Positions 27,138 to 35,904 are shown, counted from the stretch's first letter. The stretch: DNA of 64,000 nucleotides from UBA1309 sp047605645 (GCA_047605645.1 JASGFJ010000010.1:51959-115958), one strand, 5' to 3'. The notes: generated by a model not told the origin, from the letters alone. Made by a program: numbers and translations.

Positions 27138-27926
27138 ATGAAGTTGAAAGAGCAACTATGTGATTTTTATAAGACAGATGTCATTGACACTGAAGTAGAC
27201 TTGTCGGGATTGAAAGATGTAACTCTGAAATATCCATATTTTCAAGGAGGAATATTTTTTTATCTGAAGGCCTTATATGCGACGAATGATGTCGGATTTC
27301 AGGATGAATTACGCCGGCTTGCCCCATTCATTGGTGATCGGAAAGCTCTTTTTTATACGATATTCAGTGAAGAATATGCCGCTTTCTTTCACAAATCCGG
27401 TAAAACCGAATTGTCGGAAGATAGAACAGGATTTCTTCTGGACGCATTTTTTGAAAGGCTTGATGAACCGGTTAAAGATGGCAATAGTCTGGAAGAAAGT
27501 ATTCTGGAAACAGGCATTGTCTCTGTAGATTATTTTTCTTATATCGAGAAGATGCATTTGCCATCCGGTGAGTCATCCGGAGAACCCGTAAACGAAGGAT
27601 CGGGGAATCATGCATGGCGTCATCAGAATATAATTGACACTTTTATTGAAAAATCCGAAAGTGGCGAAGATATGAAAATTCAATTAAATCAGGAGATTGA
27701 TTTGGTGCCTGCTCCGACCTCTGTTTCGAGTTCTGATGACGGACTCGAAGACAGTATGTTTTTTACCGAAACTCTTTCCCGGATCTATATAAAACAAAAG
27801 AAATACGAAAAGGCTTATAAAATAATTAAGCAGTTAAGCTTGAATTATCCGGAAAAAAATATTTACTTTGCAGACCAAATCCGATTTCTGGAAAAACTTA
27901 TAGTTAATTCATCGAATCATAAATAA
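27138..27926 (+). CDS. Conserved hypothetical protein between lptE and secG
   Basis: 262 residues from ATG at 27138 (a TTG one codon earlier was rejected). I do not recognise a named domain. The N-terminus (MKLKEQLCDFYKTDVIDTE) and a DVTLKYPYFQ segment suggest helical repeats; the C-terminus IYIKQKKYEKAYKIIKQLSL looks like a TPR-type helix pair. The middle (about 145-200) is acidic and Ser/Gly-rich. No signal peptide, so probably cytosolic. Its place between an envelope lipoprotein and secG is the only functional hint. Confidence 0.7.
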   Translation: MKLKEQLCDFYKTDVIDTEVDLSGLKDVTLKYPYFQGGIFFYLKALYATNDVGFQDELRRLAPFIGDRKALFYTIFSEEYAAFFHKSGKTELSEDRTGFLLDAFFERLDEPVKDGNSLEESILETGIVSVDYFSYIEKMHLPSGESSGEPVNEGSGNHAWRHQNIIDTFIEKSESGEDMKIQLNQEIDLVPAPTSVSSSDDGLEDSMFFTETLSRIYIKQKKYEKAYKIIKQLSLNYPEKNIYFADQIRFLEKLIVNSSNHK

Positions 27927-27938
27927 TTACGATAAAAA

Positions 27939-28367
27939 ATGTATACTCTAATCTCAGTTTTGGCAATTTTAGCTTCAATTGTTCTGGTTTTAATCGTTCT
28001 TGTTCAGAACTCAAAAGGTGGAGGCTTGTCTGCGAACTTCTCTTCTTCAAACCAAATAATGGGAGTTCGTAAAACAACAGACTTCCTTGAAAAAATGACG
28101 TGGGGATTGGCCGGCTTTGTCATGTTGTTGAGTATTTTCAGCGTAGGAATTACTAAAAAAGCAGAGAATGGTCCTCAAACTGAAATTTCTGCTCCGGTAG
28201 CTGCTCCAAGTAGTACTACTGCTCCGGATGTAACACTTCCTGGTGCGCAGAATCAGTCTTCTTCTCAAAGCAAATCTGCTGCTCCGGCACAACAACAAAA
28301 ACAATCTGCTGCTCCTGCTCAACAATCGCAAACGCCGGTTAAGCCATTAGCAGCTCCTGTTAAATAA
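27939..28367 (+). CDS. secG: Preprotein translocase subunit SecG
   Basis: 142 residues. Two membrane helices (about 1-20 and 53-73) joined by the conserved loop LVQNSKGGGLSANFSSSNQI and the TTDFLEKMTWG segment, typical of SecG. It is an auxiliary subunit of the SecYEG channel. The last 60 residues are a low-complexity Ala/Pro/Ser/Gln extension, cytosolic or periplasmic, common in Bacteroidota SecG and of unknown role. Followed by a strong terminator. Confidence 0.93.
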   Translation: MYTLISVLAILASIVLVLIVLVQNSKGGGLSANFSSSNQIMGVRKTTDFLEKMTWGLAGFVMLLSIFSVGITKKAENGPQTEISAPVAAPSSTTAPDVTLPGAQNQSSSQSKSAAPAQQQKQSAAPAQQSQTPVKPLAAPVK

Positions 28368-28435
28368 GAATGCAGAATTTTTGACTAGTCCTAAATAGCC
28401 GTCACAAGTTTATAGGACAAAATATCAATAAAAAC

Positions 28436-28476
28436 AAAAATAGCAGTCGGATTATCCCGACTGCTATTTTTGTTTT
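28436..28476 (+). terminator. Intrinsic terminator after secG
   Basis: TAGCAGTCGG (28441-28450) and CCGACTGCTA (28457-28466) form a perfect stem extended by A/T pairs, with a TTTTTGTTTTT tail. Confidence 0.9.
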
Positions 28477-28827
28477 TATAAGTTCTGGTTTTCTGTCTAC
28501 TTTGTTTGTGAATTTTTTTCAGGCGTTTTCATCGAATTGGAGCGGAGAGCGATTCTCTTCCATAATATTCTATTCATCTTTATCGGAATGCGTTCCCTGT
28601 GAAATTAAGGTCCGACGAAATGTTGTTTCGGAAATAGTATGAAGAATAAATACAAATGCGTTTTACGCGAGTTTTATTTGTTTGACTGGATATGTATGCA
28701 GATATAGTAAGATGCGTATATCTTCGGTCTAAGAAGCTTTGCTGTTAAGAAAAAGAGTAAAGATATACCTGTCTCAATTTTAGCATTATCTGCCCGGTTC
28801 GGATTCTGTTCCGGGTTATTAATCAAA
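28477..28827. other. Intergenic region between secG and the sensor kinase
   Basis: 351 bases between two 3' ends. No gene seen. A short hairpin CCCGG/CCGGG near 28794-28816 lies just below the kinase stop and may end its transcript, although a T-tail is lacking. Confidence 0.4.
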
Positions 28828-29979
28828 TCATGCTTTTCTCAGTTCGATACGGAATGTTGTCCCTTTTCCTATTTCGGATGATTTTACATATATTTTTCCT
28901 TTGTGATAGGATTCTATAATCCGTTTAGCCAAAGAAAGCCCAAGTCCCCATCCGCGGCTTTTGGTCGTGAATCCCGGAGAGAAAATTGTTTTGAATTTGG
29001 ACTTTGCTATTCCTTTTCCTGTGTCTGTAATATCGAGAATCACATGTTCTCCTTTTTCGGATATCGTGTAGAAGATTTCGCCTTTCCCTTCCATGGCATC
29101 CACTGCATTTTTAGTAATATTCTCAATAACCCAGCTAAAAAGCGAGTCACTCAGGAGTACAGGTACTTTCTCTTTGCAATCAAAATGAAGTGTTACTTTT
29201 TTGGAAATTCTCTTGCTTAGGTATTCGAGTGAGCTCGTCAAGCTCTGTGTCAAATTGCAGGGGATGGGTTCCGGGATTGAACCAATCTTAGAAAATCGAT
29301 CAGTTATCATCTGAAGCCTCGCCACATCTTTTTCTATTTCCGAAACGAAAGTCGAATCCATATTTTTTATTTTAAAATACTCCACCCATGCCATCAAGGA
29401 GGATATGGGAGTCCCTAGTTGATGAGCTGTCTCCTTCGATAGTCCAATCCATACTTTGTTTTGTTCCGCTTTTTTGCTGTTATGAAAAGCGAGGAACGAG
29501 ATAATGATAAAAATGGCGAGGACGCTTAGTTGGATATAGGGATAAATCTGAAGTCTTTTCAGTATGTAAGAGTCATCATAATAAATATATTGTTTAAATC
29601 CGATTTCCTTATTTTCACTGATGGCAATCGGAGTATGTTTTTTTTTGAACACCTCTAACTTTTTTTTCAGAACCACCTCGCTGTTTTTAGCTGCTTCAGG
29701 TATATTCACATACGAGAGTATATTGTCATGTTCGTCGCATAGAATAGTTGGGATGGTTGTATTCCCTTTTAGTATTTGCAGAATGATATTTAAATCCGTA
29801 TTTGCATTGCTATTTGAAAAATCTTTGGTGGCTTCAGCCCAAAGTTCCATTTTTTTTCGTTCTTCATTAGCCAGATCTTTGATTAGAAAATTAGATATAA
29901 TCAATGATACACCGGCAATGAGTATTGCTATTAGGAAAAAGATATATTTGAATAATCCCTTGTTGTCGTATAAATGCAT
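28828..29979 (-). CDS. Orphan sensor histidine kinase
   Basis: 383 residues, inner-membrane protein with two membrane helices (about 12-33 and 146-166) flanking a periplasmic loop. The phospho-acceptor His is in SKETAHQLGTPISSLM, the N box is VIENITKNAVDAM, and the ATP-lid boxes are ITDTGKGIAKSKF and GWGLGLSLAKRIIES. No response regulator lies next to it and no HAMP is evident. Its signal and partner cannot be inferred from context. Confidence 0.88.
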   Translation of the reverse strand: MHLYDNKGLFKYIFFLIAILIAGVSLIISNFLIKDLANEERKKMELWAEATKDFSNSNANTDLNIILQILKGNTTIPTILCDEHDNILSYVNIPEAAKNSEVVLKKKLEVFKKKHTPIAISENKEIGFKQYIYYDDSYILKRLQIYPYIQLSVLAIFIIISFLAFHNSKKAEQNKVWIGLSKETAHQLGTPISSLMAWVEYFKIKNMDSTFVSEIEKDVARLQMITDRFSKIGSIPEPIPCNLTQSLTSSLEYLSKRISKKVTLHFDCKEKVPVLLSDSLFSWVIENITKNAVDAMEGKGEIFYTISEKGEHVILDITDTGKGIAKSKFKTIFSPGFTTKSRGWGLGLSLAKRIIESYHKGKIYVKSSEIGKGTTFRIELRKA

Positions 29980-30059
29980 TCTCTCTGAATTTCTAATTTA
30001 GAATTATATAATAAACGAAAATACTGATTTTTTATTTCAAAAAGGAATACGACGCTTGT

Positions 30060-30106
30060 TAAAAAGCAAAGGCTGCTCATCTGGGAGCAGCCTTTGTCGT
30101 TTTTTT
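30060..30106 (-). terminator. Terminator of ferritin (possibly bidirectional)
   Basis: AAAGGCTGCTC (30068-30078) pairs with GAGCAGCCTTT (30085-30095). T-runs follow in both directions. Read leftward it ends the ferritin gene. Confidence 0.85.
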
Positions 30107-30116
30107 GGGTGTTTGA

Positions 30117-30605
30117 TTATTTTCTTGCACCCAGTTCTTTATTCAGCATAAATATGCCGATCTTATCACCGTCAACAAATTTTAAAGCATCAATGATACC
30201 TGTTGCGGTTGCTTCTTCTTCGACCTGTTCATCCACAAAATATTTCAGGAAGGATTCTGTGGCAACATCTTTTTCGTCACGAGCCAGTTCAACGAGGTTG
30301 TGAATACTTTTTGTAACAGATTTTTCGTGTTTTAGAGTATCTTCGAATGCGCTTAATGGTGATTTCCATGAAGTTTCAACCTTGTCGATAGATTTCAGGT
30401 TCACTTTTCCTCCTCTAGCAATAATGTATTGGATTATTTTAGCGGCATGTCCCTGTTCTTCTGCAAACTGACCTCTGAACCATGCTGAGAATCCGGTTAA
30501 TCCGGTTGACTCGAAATGAACAGACATCGAAAGGTAAAGATAAGCAGACCAAAATTCTGCGTTAATCTGTTCATTTAATGCTTTTTCTAACTTTTCTGAT
30601 AACAT
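30117..30605 (-). CDS. ftnA: Ferritin, non-haem iron storage
   Basis: 162 residues, typical bacterial ferritin (FtnA type). Ferroxidase ligands are visible: Glu17 in NAEFWSAYLY, Glu50 and His53 in AEEQGHAAKI, and the later Glu/Gln of KHEKSVTKSIHN and VDEQVEEEA. The protein forms a 24-subunit cage that oxidises Fe(II) and stores ferric mineral in the cytosol. Its promoter at 30690-30719 lies about 80 nt upstream. No Fur box was recognised by eye. Confidence 0.95.
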   Translation of the reverse strand: MLSEKLEKALNEQINAEFWSAYLYLSMSVHFESTGLTGFSAWFRGQFAEEQGHAAKIIQYIIARGGKVNLKSIDKVETSWKSPLSAFEDTLKHEKSVTKSIHNLVELARDEKDVATESFLKYFVDEQVEEEATATGIIDALKFVDGDKIGIFMLNKELGARK

Positions 30606-30689
30606 AAATTTGTAATTTTAATCGTTTGGAAATTTAATATGAATAGCTCAATTGTTTCGATAACGAATAAACGGTTGATATTGTTTGTT

Positions 30690-30719
30690 CAAAAGTACAA
30701 ATTAATTCTTAGAAATAAA
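30690..30719 (-). promoter_or_regulatory. Promoter of ferritin
   Basis: CAAAAGTA (30690-30697) reads TACTTTTG leftward, a perfect -7; TAAA at 30716-30719 reads TTTA as a partial -33 with 18 nt between. Confidence 0.6.
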
Positions 30720-30851
30720 AGGTCTGTGAAAAATATAAAATGATGGTAAAATATTTATATACAGAGTGTTATTTGGACCGGTAATTTGAGGAGCATTTTT
30801 TGCTTTAACATAATATTACTTATTATGTCGTGTGAATGGAATTTATTGCAA

Positions 30852-30859
30852 TATCTTTG
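30852..30859 (+). promoter_or_regulatory. -7 element of the 2-oxoacid oxidoreductase operon
   Basis: TATCTTTG, 37 nt before the ferredoxin ATG. The -33 element is not clear. Confidence 0.5.
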
Positions 30860-30896
30860 CATCAGATAATACCTGATTTTAATAAGTAGAAGATGT

Positions 30897-31127
30897 ATGG
30901 CTAAAGTTAAAGGTTATGTGGTGGTAAACACAGAACGTTGCAAAGGCTGTGACTTATGTGTAGTTGCCTGTCCTTGTGATGTACTTGTACTCCACGAGCA
31001 TGAAGTGAACAATAAAGGATATCATTACGTATATATGAAGAATGAAGATGCTTGCATCGGATGTGCGAATTGTGGATACATTTGTCCCGATGGATGTCTG
31101 ACTATATACAAGAAAAAAGAAGGATAA
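30897..31127 (+). CDS. 2-oxoacid:ferredoxin oxidoreductase, ferredoxin-type delta subunit
   Basis: 76 residues with two 4Fe-4S motifs, CKGCDLCVVACP and CIGCANCGYICP. It is the first gene of a four-gene operon (delta, alpha, beta, gamma) and should pass electrons from the catalytic subunits to free ferredoxin. An ATG four bases earlier is in another frame and stops at once. Cytosolic. Confidence 0.9.
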   Translation: MAKVKGYVVVNTERCKGCDLCVVACPCDVLVLHEHEVNNKGYHYVYMKNEDACIGCANCGYICPDGCLTIYKKKEG

Positions 31128-31180
31128 TCAATGCTCCTGACAAGGAGGATTTCTTTTCTCAAATTTAAATCCAAATAAAA

Positions 31181-32269
31181 ATGTCTGATACAAAAGAAAT
31201 ATTTTTAATGAAAGGGAATGAGGCCTTGGCTCACACAGCCATTCGTATAGGCGTCGATGGATATTTCGGATATCCGATTACTCCCCAATCAGAAATTATT
31301 GAAACCTTGATGGCTGAAGCTCCCTGGAGCACGACCGGAATGGTGGTTTTGCAGGCTGAAAGTGAGGTCGCTGCAATCAATATGGTGTATGGTGGTGCCG
31401 GATGCGGGAAAAAAGTAATCACTTCTTCTTCCAGCCCCGGTGTTAGTCTTAAGCAAGAAGGTATTTCGTATATTGCGGGAGCTGATCTTCCTTGCGTTCT
31501 TGTGAATGTGATGCGTGGAGGTCCCGGTTTAGGAATTATCCAACCATCGCAGGGTGATTATTTTCAGGCTGTCAAAGGCGGAGGCAATGGTGATTATCAC
31601 ATGTTGGTTCTTGCACCTGCTTCTGTTCAGGAAATGTCTGATTTTCTGACATTAGGTTTTGAATTGGCTTTTAAGTATCGTCATCCGGTCATGTTATTGA
31701 CTGATGGTGTGATTGGGCAGATGATGGAAAAAGTTGAACTTCCTCCATTTACGAGAAGACGTACCGATGCCGAAATAGAAAGAGAATGTCCTTGGGCTAC
31801 ATTAGGCAAGCCGGCAAACCGGCAACCCAACATTATTACTTCTCTGGAACTGGATACCACACTAATGGAGCAAAGATGCATCAAGGCACAGGAAAAATAT
31901 GCTCAGATTCAGAAAGAGGAAGTTCGCTATGAAGGAATTCATCTTGATGATGCAGACTATGTATTCGTTGCATTTGGAGCATCAGCCAGAGTTTGTCTCA
32001 AGGCAATGGAATTTGCGCGTGCACAAGGAGTAAAAGTGGGAATGTTCAGACCTATCACTCTATGGCCTTATCCATCTGAAGCTTTAAGTAATCTGGCTCC
32101 AAAAGTGAAAGGATTCTTAACTGTAGAAATGAATGCCGGACAAATGCTTGAAGATGTGAAGCTGGCAGTTCTGGGAAAAGCTCCGGTCAAATTTTTTGGT
32201 CGGTTAGGAGGTGTTGTTCCTTCTCCTGAAGAAGTGTATGATGCCCTGAAAATCAATTTTAATATTTAA
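31181..32269 (+). CDS. 2-oxoacid:ferredoxin oxidoreductase, alpha subunit (KorA/VorB-like)
   Basis: 362 residues. The pyrimidine-binding domain opens with FLMKGNEALAHTAIRIGVDG and YFGYPITPQSEIIETL, then SSSSPGVSLKQEGISY, as in VorB/KorA. A C-terminal domain II includes VKVGMFRPITLWPYP. With the beta subunit it forms the TPP site that decarboxylates a 2-oxo acid (2-oxoglutarate or branched-chain) to acyl-CoA, reducing ferredoxin. Residues do not decide between Kor and Vor specificity. Confidence 0.9.
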   Translation: MSDTKEIFLMKGNEALAHTAIRIGVDGYFGYPITPQSEIIETLMAEAPWSTTGMVVLQAESEVAAINMVYGGAGCGKKVITSSSSPGVSLKQEGISYIAGADLPCVLVNVMRGGPGLGIIQPSQGDYFQAVKGGGNGDYHMLVLAPASVQEMSDFLTLGFELAFKYRHPVMLLTDGVIGQMMEKVELPPFTRRRTDAEIERECPWATLGKPANRQPNIITSLELDTTLMEQRCIKAQEKYAQIQKEEVRYEGIHLDDADYVFVAFGASARVCLKAMEFARAQGVKVGMFRPITLWPYPSEALSNLAPKVKGFLTVEMNAGQMLEDVKLAVLGKAPVKFFGRLGGVVPSPEEVYDALKINFNI

Positions 32270-32289
32270 TTCTGTAATACAAAAGGATT

Positions 32290-33048
32290 ATGAGCATAGA
32301 TATTGTTAGTCCTGAAAATATGGTATATGCCAAACCTGAGCTGATGAATGACAGTAATATGCATTACTGTCCCGGATGTTCTCACGGGGTTGTGCACAAG
32401 CTGATAGCAGAAGTTATTGCTGAAATGGGTCTGAAAGATAAAACGATCGGCGTTGCTCCTGTTGGGTGTGCCGTTTTAGCATATCAGTATCTGGATATAG
32501 ATTGGCAGGAAGCCGCTCATGGCCGTGCGCCTGCAATTGCAACAGCAGTGAAACGTCTCTGTCCGGATAAGCTTGTTTTTACTTATCAGGGAGATGGCGA
32601 TTTGGCTGCCATCGGGACTGCTGAAACTTTCCACGCAGCCAACAGAGGAGAGAATATAGCTATTATTTATATTAATAATGGAATTTATGGTATGACAGGT
32701 GGCCAGATGGCTCCCACTTCTTTGTTGGGAATGTCGACTGCTACTTCTCCATGCGGACGCAAAAAAGAACACGATGGAAGTCCTCTGGATATTTCTCATT
32801 TGTTAGCTCAGTTAGATGGAGTTTGCTTGGTAACCAGGCAAGCTGTTCATACTGTGTCGCACATCAAAAAAGCGAAACGAATGATCCGATTGGCTTTTGA
32901 AAATTCTTTAGCCGGTAAAGGAACTTCTGTTGTAGAAGTTGTGTCTACCTGTAGCTCCGGTTGGAAAATGACCCCGGCTCAATCTAACCAATGGATGGTT
33001 GATAATATGTTTCCTGTTTTTCCTCTAGGGGATCTAAAGAATATTTAA
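32290..33048 (+). CDS. 2-oxoacid:ferredoxin oxidoreductase, beta subunit (TPP-binding)
   Basis: 252 residues. The start has HYCPGCSHGVVHKL; the TPP-binding motif is YQGDGDLAAIGTAE with the paired Asn in IYINNGIYGMTGGQMAPTS. It binds the diphosphate end of thiamine pyrophosphate and, in this family, coordinates a 4Fe-4S cluster through Cys residues such as those in CPGC. It lies 20 bp after the alpha subunit. Confidence 0.92.
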   Translation: MSIDIVSPENMVYAKPELMNDSNMHYCPGCSHGVVHKLIAEVIAEMGLKDKTIGVAPVGCAVLAYQYLDIDWQEAAHGRAPAIATAVKRLCPDKLVFTYQGDGDLAAIGTAETFHAANRGENIAIIYINNGIYGMTGGQMAPTSLLGMSTATSPCGRKKEHDGSPLDISHLLAQLDGVCLVTRQAVHTVSHIKKAKRMIRLAFENSLAGKGTSVVEVVSTCSSGWKMTPAQSNQWMVDNMFPVFPLGDLKNI

Positions 33049-33100
33049 ACATCTGTCAATCAAATATAATTATTAAGGAATATTATTCATCTTCTTATAC

Positions 33101-33643
33101 ATGGAAAAAGAAATAATAATCTCCGGATTTGGAGGTCAGGGTGTGCTTTCATTAGGAAAAATACTGGCATATTCAGGGCTAATGGAAGGGAAGGAAGTTT
33201 CCTGGTTTCCGTCTTATGGTCCAGAACAAAGAGGCGGAACAGCAAATGTGACTGTCGTTCTTAGTGATGAACGTATTAGCTCGCCGATAGTTACAAAATT
33301 TGATGTTGTTATTGCATTGAATCAACCTTCGCTGAAAAAATTCGAATCGTCAGTCAAACCCGGAGGAATTTTAATTTATGACCCTTCTACAATTATTCAT
33401 GAACCTGAACGGAAAGATATCTCTATTTATACGATTCCTGCTACAGAAACAGCTTCAGCAATGAAAAACAGTAAGTTTCTGAATATGATCGTGCTGGGAG
33501 GTCTTCTAAAAGTAGATCCGATGGTTAAAGTTGAGAACGTGATGAAGGGATTGAAAAAATCTTTACCTGAAAGGCATCATGTTTTATTACCCTTGAATGA
33601 ACAGGCAATCTTGAAAGGTATGGAGATTATTGAATCGAAATAA
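33101..33643 (+). CDS. 2-oxoacid:ferredoxin oxidoreductase, gamma subunit
   Basis: 180 residues, one POR gamma domain: IIISGFGGQGVLSLGKILAY and SYGPEQRGGTANVTVVLSD are diagnostic. It completes the heterotetramer coded by the operon. In anaerobic Bacteroidales the complex feeds reductant to ferredoxin-linked enzymes, or runs in reverse to carboxylate acyl-CoA. A terminator follows at 33681. Confidence 0.92.
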   Translation: MEKEIIISGFGGQGVLSLGKILAYSGLMEGKEVSWFPSYGPEQRGGTANVTVVLSDERISSPIVTKFDVVIALNQPSLKKFESSVKPGGILIYDPSTIIHEPERKDISIYTIPATETASAMKNSKFLNMIVLGGLLKVDPMVKVENVMKGLKKSLPERHHVLLPLNEQAILKGMEIIESK

Positions 33644-33680
33644 TCTTGTTTTATACATAGATATCAATTCTTTATATTAT

Positions 33681-33715
33681 AGCGGCAAGTGGGTTATACT
33701 CCTTGCCGCTTTTAT
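33681..33715 (+). terminator. Terminator of the 2-oxoacid oxidoreductase operon
   Basis: AGCGGCAAG (33681-33689) pairs with CTTGCCGCT (33702-33710), followed by TTTATTG. Confidence 0.85.
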
Positions 33716-34164
33716 TGTCTTCTATTTCTTTTTTAACGAGTGTCTTTTGAAATTATTTATGTTTCTTAACAGGTTTCTCCTTTCCTTCAATCAACTATGT
33801 TGAATCGAAAAAAAAGACATTTAGAACATATTTTGTGAAAATTGAGATGCATTATATTTGATTTTCATTGCGACTTTTGTAATCGTGAATTGAGTAAAAT
33901 CAAACTGTGTTTCGTATTAAATCAGATTCCATATTTTGCTCTTAAAAAGGAGGAGGAACTGTTGTGAAATAAAATGCAGATGCGACTTTCAAGGTGCAAT
34001 CAGACTAGGCTTTGAAGAGCAGTTAAGCTCATAGATAATTAAAAAAAGGACGTGCAATTAAATGATTACTTAACTTAAATTAATCGATAATTTTAAGCTT
34101 ACGATTAATCTATATGTTCTAAGTGTAAAAAAAAAAAATTTTACTTCCTTTTTTAAAAATGCAG
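33716..34164. other. Gene-free stretch with promoter-like and SD-like motifs
   Basis: About 450 bases with no ORF I can support. TTTG (33832-33835), 17 nt, TATATTTG (33853-33860) resembles a promoter. A purine run AAAAAGGAGGAGGAACTG (about 33944-33961) looks like a strong Shine-Dalgarno sequence, unusual in this genome, but no ORF starts at proper spacing. GAGCAGTTAAGCTC (near 34017) can form a small hairpin, and ATTAATCG/CGATTAAT (34079-34109) is a perfect 8-bp inverted repeat. A small RNA is possible. Confidence 0.35.
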
Positions 34165-34195
34165 ATTGATTGAAGATAAATATTGCCTATATTTG
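34165..34195 (+). promoter_or_regulatory. Promoter of the ATP synthase operon
   Basis: ATTG (34165-34168), 19 nt, TATATTTG (34188-34195). Transcription near 34202 would give a leader of about 170 nt before atpD. Confidence 0.6.
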
Positions 34196-34214
34196 CAATG
34201 AATGTAATACAGAG

Positions 34215-34351
34215 ATGACAAAATTTGAAACCTTTTTTATAACGTTTGTTATTTGCTTTATTTTGAATTTTGCTCATAGTGATTATATATTATGAGAAAT
34301 TACTTGTCGGTGGTGTTTTGTCATCTGCAGGTACTTAACTTGAAAAGATAA
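34215..34351 (+). other. Two tiny overlapping ORFs in the atp leader
   Basis: ORF 1 (34215-34295, 26 residues) starts MTKFETFFITFVICFILNF and looks like one short membrane helix. ORF 2 (34292-34351, 19 residues) begins with an ATG that overlaps the stop of ORF 1 (ATGA), and ends 18 bases before the atpD ATG. The layout resembles a translated leader feeding ribosomes toward atpD. No family match is known to me, and chance is possible in such AT-rich DNA. Confidence 0.3.
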
Positions 34352-34369
34352 TTGTTAAATTGTAAGTTT

Positions 34370-35887
34370 ATGCCACAAAGAGTAGGCCACATATCACAGG
34401 TGATAGGGCCAGTAGTAGACGTGTTTTTCGAAACAAACAATGAGGCTGTCGGACTTCCCCGTATTGACGAGGCGTTAAGAATTGAAAGACCAGATGGGCG
34501 AGACCTGATTTTAGAGGTCAAGCAGCATATCGGAGAAGATACTGTAAGAACTGTGGCGATGGACAGTACTGATGGTTTACGCCGGGGTCTGGAAGTAGTT
34601 TCTACAGGAGCTTCCATTCAAATGCCCATCGGAGAACAAGTAAAAGGCCGTTTGATGAATGTCGTTGGCGATGCTATTGACGGCATGACTACCTTGGACA
34701 AACAAGGTGGTGCCTCCATTCACAGAGAGCCTCCCAAATTTGAAGACTTGTTGACTTCCCGTGATGTCCTTTTTACCGGAATTAAGGTTATTGACTTACT
34801 CGCTCCTTATGCAAAAGGAGGGAAGGTCGGACTCTTCGGTGGTGCCGGTGTCGGTAAGACTGTATTGATCATGGAACTTATTAATAATATTGCCAAAAAA
34901 CATAACGGATACTCCGTGTTTGCCGGAGTCGGTGAACGTACTCGTGAAGGAAATGATTTGCTTCGTGAAATGATTGAATCGGATGTAGTACGTTATGGCG
35001 ATGAGTTCAAAAAAAGTCTGGAAGAGGGACATTGGGATTTGAGTAAAGTGGATTACAATGAAGTGAAAAAATCTCAGATCTCTTTGATCTTCGGACAAAT
35101 GAACGAACCTCCCGGAGCTCGTGCTTCTGTCGCCTTATCCGGTTTGACAATCGCTGAATCTTTCCGTGATGCAAAGACCGATGGGCCAAAAGATATTCTG
35201 TTTTTTATTGATAATATTTTCCGTTTCACTCAAGCCGGTTCGGAAGTTTCTGCGCTATTAGGACGTATGCCTTCTGCTGTTGGTTACCAACCGACTTTGG
35301 CCTCTGAAATGGGTGCTATGCAGGAACGAATCACTTCCACTAAAAATGGATCCATTACGTCAGTACAAGCTGTCTATGTGCCAGCTGATGACTTGACGGA
35401 CCCTGCGCCAGCTACCACTTTCTCTCACTTGGATGCAACAACCGTTTTGAGCCGCAAAATAACAGAATTGGGAATATATCCTGCTGTCGATCCTTTGGAC
35501 TCAACGTCGAGAAGTTTGGATCCGAATGTTGTCGGACAAGAACATTACGATGTGGCTCAGGCTGTCAAAGAGATCCTTCAGCGTTACAAGGAGCTTCAGG
35601 ATATTATTTCCATTCTGGGGATGGAAGAATTATCTGATGAAGACAAAGAAGTCGTTGGTCGTGCACGTCGTGTGCAACGCTTCTTGTCACAACCTTTCAA
35701 TGTTGCAGAACAGTTTACCGGATTAAAAGGTGAAATCGTTTCTATCGAAGATACCATCCGTGGATTTAAGATGATTCTGAATGGAGAAGTCGATTACCTG
35801 CCGGAACAGGCATTTTTGAATGTAGGAACTATCGAACAGGCTATTGAGAAAGGTAAAAAACTTCTTGGTCAGGCCGGAGAACAGTAA
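34370..35887 (+). CDS. atpD: F1Fo ATP synthase subunit beta
   Basis: 505 residues from ATG at 34370 (MPQRVGHISQVIGPVVDVFF); a TTG start 18 bases upstream is rejected because the family begins here. Walker A is GGAGVGKT (157-164), followed by VFAGVGERTREGNDL, the Walker B region ILFFIDNIFRFTQAGSEVSA, and the DELSEED-like loop ELSDEDKEVV. This is the catalytic F1 subunit. It comes first in the operon, with epsilon second, unlike E. coli where these two come last. Confidence 0.97.
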   Translation: MPQRVGHISQVIGPVVDVFFETNNEAVGLPRIDEALRIERPDGRDLILEVKQHIGEDTVRTVAMDSTDGLRRGLEVVSTGASIQMPIGEQVKGRLMNVVGDAIDGMTTLDKQGGASIHREPPKFEDLLTSRDVLFTGIKVIDLLAPYAKGGKVGLFGGAGVGKTVLIMELINNIAKKHNGYSVFAGVGERTREGNDLLREMIESDVVRYGDEFKKSLEEGHWDLSKVDYNEVKKSQISLIFGQMNEPPGARASVALSGLTIAESFRDAKTDGPKDILFFIDNIFRFTQAGSEVSALLGRMPSAVGYQPTLASEMGAMQERITSTKNGSITSVQAVYVPADDLTDPAPATTFSHLDATTVLSRKITELGIYPAVDPLDSTSRSLDPNVVGQEHYDVAQAVKEILQRYKELQDIISILGMEELSDEDKEVVGRARRVQRFLSQPFNVAEQFTGLKGEIVSIEDTIRGFKMILNGEVDYLPEQAFLNVGTIEQAIEKGKKLLGQAGEQ

Positions 35888-35904
35888 TAAACGGAATCGT
35901 ATAA

